DNA of 16,444 bases, taken from an uncultured Kineothrix sp. GTDB taxonomy: Bacteria > Bacillota > Clostridia > Lachnospirales > Lachnospiraceae. Positions within the stretch are counted from its first letter, which is position 1. Every line of letters begins with the position of its first letter. Under the pieces are notes generated by a model. It worked only from the letters and a program-made list of their open reading frames with translations. It was not told where the DNA came from and ran no database searches. The position numbers were made by a program, and so were the translations under genes. The stretch spans positions 1 through 16,444 of the forward strand of contig CAJUMD010000077.1 in assembly GCA_910587275.1 (NCBI GenBank), given 5' to 3'. Positions 13,829 to 16,444 of this stretch are shown in pieces.

Positions 13829-14506
13829 ATGGCAAACATTCTGATTGTTGAAGACGAAAAGAATATGCAGGAAATTATTGCAGAATATATGCGGCGGGGC
13901 GGCCATGCCTGTTATACGGCGGACGACGGCGTGGATGCGCTGATGGTATTGAAGAATAATCCAATGGACTTAATGATACTGGATCTTATGATGCCTCTCC
14001 TGGATGGCTTTTCCGTCTGTAAAATGGCAAGGGAAATAAGCAATATCCCTATTATCATGTTAACTGCCAAGGGCAGCGAGGACGATAAGCTGAAAGGCTA
14101 TGCTTTGGGCGCAGATGATTACATGACAAAACCATTCAGCCCGAAAGTGCTGCTCGCAAAAACAAATGTTTTGCTGCGCCGCACTTCTGCCAGTCCGGCA
14201 GATACCGTAAACACTGTTAATGGGGGAAAAATCTCGATAATTCCTGCTTCACATAAAGTATTTCTGGACGGGCAGGAAATCACCCTGACCCATAAGGAGT
14301 ATGAGCTGCTTTATTTTCTTATGTCTAATCCCGGCCAAATTTTTAACCGGGAGCAGCTGCTTAACAGGATATGGGGATATGATTTTGAGGGAACGACAAG
14401 AACGGTAGACACGCATATCAAAACCCTCCGCCAGAAATTAGGTAACGAGGGGAGGCATATCGTAACGCTGATTCGTTCGGGTTACAAATTTGAGGTGACA
14501 GCATGA
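13829..14506 (+). CDS. OmpR/VanR-family response regulator
   Basis: A 225-residue DNA-binding response regulator. The receiver domain (residues 1-118) has the acidic pair VEDE, phospho-acceptor Asp52 (LMILDLMMP), Thr at IMLTAKG and Lys in DDYMTKPFSP. A short linker leads to the winged-helix output domain (residues ~130-225: HKEYELLYFLMSNPGQIFNR, TRTVDTHIKTLRQKLG, IRSGYKF). All switch residues are intact. It overlaps the kinase gene by 4 nt (ATGA). Its promoter lies at 13720-13748. Confidence 0.93.
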   Translation: MANILIVEDEKNMQEIIAEYMRRGGHACYTADDGVDALMVLKNNPMDLMILDLMMPLLDGFSVCKMAREISNIPIIMLTAKGSEDDKLKGYALGADDYMTKPFSPKVLLAKTNVLLRRTSASPADTVNTVNGGKISIIPASHKVFLDGQEITLTHKEYELLYFLMSNPGQIFNREQLLNRIWGYDFEGTTRTVDTHIKTLRQKLGNEGRHIVTLIRSGYKFEVTA

Positions 14507-15579
14507 AAATAAGTGACAATAGGAAGGTTTTCGGCATCCGTAAGAAAATACTGCTGGCATCTAAACTGATGGGCGCTATTCTGGTGCTGTCTTATGTGTT
14601 TTTTACCGGACTGCCCCTGAATGCGGATGTTTCTTTTATAATTTGGCTTGTCTTTGTTGCCGCATTGATTTGCGTAATTGACTTATGGATGGCAAAGTTT
14701 ATTACAAAGCCGGTATCGGAGTTGAATGATGCCGCCCGGAGCATGGCAGATTTGGATTTTTCCCGGTTTTGCGGGGTGACAGGCCATGATGAATTTGGCG
14801 AGCTTTCCTGCAGCCTGAATCTTATGGCGGAAAGCCTGCAGGAAGCGTTTTCAAAACTGGAAAATGTAAACAGAAAACTGGAGCAGGATGTGGAGCAGAA
14901 AAAACATCTGCTGGCGGAGCGGAAAGAGCTGGCAGATAACCTTTCCCATGAAATGAAGACCCCGCTGGGTGTAATCCGGGCTTATGCCGAGGGCTTGCAG
15001 GATGAAACAGATGAAGCAAAAAGACAAAATTATTCCGAGGTCATCATAGCGGAAACGGAGCGTATGGGCAGCCTGATCAATACTTTGCTTGATTTGTCTG
15101 CACTGGAAAATGGGGCAGCACAGCTTCGCCCGGAACGTTTTGATTTTGTGGAATTTCTGGAAACCGTAGCCGGGAGGCTGCTGATGGATACCCCGGATGC
15201 CGATTTTGACCTGCGGTATGAACTGCCGGAGCAGCCTGTTTATGTCAATACTGACAGGAGCCGGATGGAGCAGGTACTGAATAACCTGCTTGTCAATGCA
15301 AAAAGAAATGTCCGGCCGGGCGGTGTTTTGGCTCTGTCGCTGAAGGAGCGTGGCGGTATGTTGGACTTTTCCGTCTATAATCAGGGGACACCCATCCCGC
15401 AGGAAAACCTTTCAAAAATCTGGACGAAGTTTTACTGTGACAGAAACTCAAAAAACAGCGGTTCAGGTCTTGGGCTTGCGATTGTTGCGCAGATACTTTC
15501 CATGCAATGTTTGACATATGGTGTCGAAAATCAGCCGGATGGAGTGATTTTCTACTTTTCCGTTCCCGTTGCCGAATAA
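14503..15579 (+). CDS. Sensor histidine kinase with minimal extracytoplasmic loop (VanS-like)
   Basis: A 358-residue membrane kinase. Two helices (about residues 21-37 and 43-62) enclose only some five residues outside the cell. A HAMP domain follows (about 63-115: KFITKPVSELNDAARSM), then a coiled linker, the HisKA box with His149 (DNLSHEMKTPLG), the N box (NNLLVNAKRN), a G1-like YNQGTPIP and the G2 box NSGSGLGLAI. The domain set is complete. Lacking a sensor domain, it probably senses within the membrane or through a partner. No transporter or target gene is adjacent; the targets are unknown. Confidence 0.93.
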   Translation: MKISDNRKVFGIRKKILLASKLMGAILVLSYVFFTGLPLNADVSFIIWLVFVAALICVIDLWMAKFITKPVSELNDAARSMADLDFSRFCGVTGHDEFGELSCSLNLMAESLQEAFSKLENVNRKLEQDVEQKKHLLAERKELADNLSHEMKTPLGVIRAYAEGLQDETDEAKRQNYSEVIIAETERMGSLINTLLDLSALENGAAQLRPERFDFVEFLETVAGRLLMDTPDADFDLRYELPEQPVYVNTDRSRMEQVLNNLLVNAKRNVRPGGVLALSLKERGGMLDFSVYNQGTPIPQENLSKIWTKFYCDRNSKNSGSGLGLAIVAQILSMQCLTYGVENQPDGVIFYFSVPVAE

Positions 15580-15585
15580 AAGTGA

Positions 15586-15786
15586 GCTATAGATTTCACA
15601 CCAACTGAGAGGCTTGGAAAAGAGACAAAGGCAGTCCATATGCAATACAAAAAGGCAAAGGGCAAAGAAAAGTTCCTGCGGGGCAATGAGAGCAGCATTG
15701 TCATTCACGAAGCTGCCGTTAAGACGTTGCAGGCAGCAAGGAACGACGGGAAGCAGGGCTTTTTTAGCCTGTCATTTCTTAATTAA
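15586..15786 (+). other. Short orphan ORF or gene fragment
   Basis: A frame with no stop from 15586 to the TAA at 15784-15786, with an ATG at 15640 (48 residues: KKAKGKEKFLRGNESSIVIH, then EAAVKTLQAARNDGKQG). An AAGG lies about 10 nt before the ATG. The pattern of a charged helix with EAAxKxL faintly resembles C-terminal parts of relaxases of mobilizable elements, which would make it a relic, but I do not recognise it firmly. A bulged hairpin CAGG-CT/AGCCTG at 15753-15772 lies inside its end. Confidence 0.3.
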
Positions 15787-15850
15787 GTATGTGTAATGAG
15801 CAATAAGTCCTCCATGATAATGCTTTTATTTGAATATCCGGAAAATTTTA

Positions 15851-15884
15851 TTGACTTGCAATCCCATATCACCTATACTATTAT
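15851..15884 (+). promoter_or_regulatory. Promoter of the TPP riboswitch-tenA transcript
   Basis: Two overlapping matches share this stretch: TTGACT (15851-15856), 17 nt, TATACT (15874-15879); and TTGCAA (15856-15861), 17 nt, TATTAT (15879-15884). The region 15787-15850 before it shows nothing else. Confidence 0.7.
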
Positions 15885-15891
15885 TCGGGCA

Positions 15892-15957
15892 GGGGGAATA
15901 CTGTGTAGTTGAGAAGGAAGAACCTGACTTTTTGAATCTGTTGGCTAGAGCGTGTTC
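15892..15957 (+). promoter_or_regulatory. TPP aptamer-like unit 1, degenerate
   Basis: Has the 5' features of a TPP aptamer, GGGGG (15892-15896) and GTTGAGA (15908-15914; consensus CTGAGA), then GAACCTGAC, TTTTTGAATCTG and TTGGCTA. The 3' box that should read TAATACCAGCGTAGGGAAG is shortened to CTAGAGCGTGTTC. GAATAC (15896-15901) can pair with GTGTTC (15952-15957). It probably binds TPP poorly or not at all. Confidence 0.5.
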
Positions 15958-15989
15958 TATTGTTTTAACTGAATATGGTTGATGTGTGT

Positions 15990-16068
15990 TTGCGAGGGAA
16001 CTGAACAAGTTGAAAAAGGTAAGACCTGACCTCTTGACCTGTCGGCTAATACCGGCGTAGGGAAGCAA
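15990..16068 (+). promoter_or_regulatory. TPP (thiamine pyrophosphate) riboswitch aptamer
   Basis: The 3' half matches the thi-box closely: GACCTCTTGACCTG followed by TAATACCGGCGTAGGGAAG (16047-16065; consensus TAATACCAGCGTAGGGAAG). P1 is TTGC (15990-15993) with GCAA (16065-16068). The 5' half is weaker (GAGGGAACTG, GTTGAAA in place of GCTGAGA). GAAGC at 16062-16066 is also complementary to GCTTC at 16097-16101 in the terminator, so ligand binding could free the terminator: a transcriptional off-switch. Confidence 0.8.
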
Positions 16069-16093
16069 TTTCTTACGCCGTACTGCGTCTGAA

Positions 16094-16125
16094 AGAGCTT
16101 CTATATTTGGAAGCTCTATTTTTTA
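16094..16125 (+). terminator. TPP-controlled intrinsic terminator
   Basis: AGAGCTTC (16094-16101) pairs with GAAGCTCT (16110-16117), then ATTTTTT. It lies 26 nt after the aptamer and before the tenA-like gene. Confidence 0.8.
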
Positions 16126-16266
16126 TGCACACGGGCACCCAAAGGAAGGATGTCAGCAGAGCTGACGGATGCCCGGCGCGCTCGATTGCACAGCCCTACG
16201 CAGAGGAAGTATGCCGCTAAGGCGGCGCACGGGGCGCGCGAAGTAGGGAAGAAACTTCCCTGCCCA
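16121..16266 (+). repeat. GC-rich structured leader repeat, long copy
   Basis: Starts in the T-tract of the TPP terminator with TTTTATGCACACGGGCACCC. CGGGCA can pair with TGCCCG at about 16171-16176, enclosing a 6-bp hairpin GTCAGC-AGA-GCTGAC (16152-16166). Further GC-rich hairpins follow (GCCGC/GCGGC near 16213-16225), then the 7-bp hairpin AGGGAAG-AAA-CTTCCCT (16245-16261). The ribosome binding site of the next gene lies just beyond it. No protein is encoded here. Confidence 0.55.
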
Positions 16267-16287
16267 ATTCGCAAGGAGGAAAAGGAA

Positions 16288-16444
16288 ATGGCATTTATGG
16301 AAGGTATTTTGAAACAGAATATACCTGTTTGGGACAAGTGTATCGCCACTATGTTTGTGCAGGATATGAAGGACGGAAAACTCCCCATGGAAGATTTTAA
16401 GGAATACATGGTACAGGATAGTATATATCTGAAAAATTATGCCC
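16288..16444 (+). CDS. TenA-family thiaminase II-like protein, 3' end outside window
   Basis: ATG 16288 with AGGAGG 8 nt upstream. The 52 visible residues include QNIPVWDKCIATMFVQDMKD, GKLPMEDFKEYMVQDSIYLK and NYA, the typical start of TenA/THI-4/PQQC proteins (PVW...F(V)Q, DG(K/T)LP, F-YxxQDxxYL-YA). TenA hydrolyses or salvages thiamine pyrimidine breakdown products (for example aminopyrimidine to HMP). Control by a TPP riboswitch upstream fits thiamine salvage. The catalytic Cys and the C-terminal part are beyond the window, so thiaminase activity cannot be confirmed. Confidence 0.85.
   Translation, partial: MAFMEGILKQNIPVWDKCIATMFVQDMKDGKLPMEDFKEYMVQDSIYLKNYA

Noticed and set aside
15885..16125. 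Initially read as an unknown ncRNA with a 40-nt direct repeat
   Set aside because: The repeated segments match TPP riboswitch consensus and precede a tenA-family gene, so the repeat is explained as tandem aptamer units.

Overview
The window looks like chromosomal DNA of a low-to-mid GC, Gram-positive anaerobe of the Clostridia, most likely Lachnospiraceae. The evidence is the gene families and their order (PucR-type regulator, ftsE, ftsX, coiled-coil LytM hydrolase, S41 protease), a YjfB-type motility protein, a CvfB-type S1 protein, an Rpn-type nuclease relic, strong purine-rich ribosome binding sites, and vitamin riboswitches of Firmicute style. No complete mobile element or CRISPR array is visible.

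Layout. 1-606 is the 3' end of a zinc metallopeptidase. 644-940 is a non-coding block bounded by 18-nt inverted repeats; inside it is a foldable RNA with two hairpins that match the CsrA/RsmE consensus. 1040-1111 is tRNA-Gln(CUG) with its own promoter and terminator. 1248-1936 is a broken Rpn nuclease gene, followed by a cupin gene (1981-2322). On the minus strand, 2421-3397 encodes a transcobalamin-like (DUF4430) lipoprotein and an ECF-type S component that overlap by 4 nt, with a cobalamin riboswitch upstream (about 3565-3660). This reads as a cobalamin-regulated uptake operon.

3911-5476 holds an acyl-ACP thioesterase and a CvfB-like RNA-binding protein 3 nt apart. 5620-6833 holds a small HPr-like protein and a CPBP membrane protease. 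A yjfB-like gene lies on the minus strand (6855-7043). A divergent WecG/TagA-like protein follows at 7223-7900. The central cluster 8205-13568 is PucR-like regulator, FtsE, FtsX, LytM/M23 hydrolase with coiled coil, and S41 PDZ protease. It is a cell-division and wall-hydrolysis module in which FtsEX probably gates the secreted hydrolase.

13778-15579 is an OmpR/VanR-like response regulator and a histidine kinase with almost no extracytoplasmic domain, preceded by a 15-codon upstream ORF and followed by a short orphan ORF. The right end has a TPP riboswitch with two aptamer-like units in tandem, an intrinsic terminator, a GC-rich repeated leader, and the start of a TenA-family gene that runs off the window.

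The most interesting non-coding signals are: (1) the inverted-repeat element with CsrA-like hairpins; (2) a GC-rich leader repeat seen at 7937-8021 and 16121-16266, with a partial copy at 7137-7167, the first two starting exactly at the U-tract of a terminator; (3) tandem TPP units, one degenerate; (4) the cobalamin riboswitch, transcobalamin-like lipoprotein and ECF S-component pairing. All calls come from reading the sequence; no database search was run.
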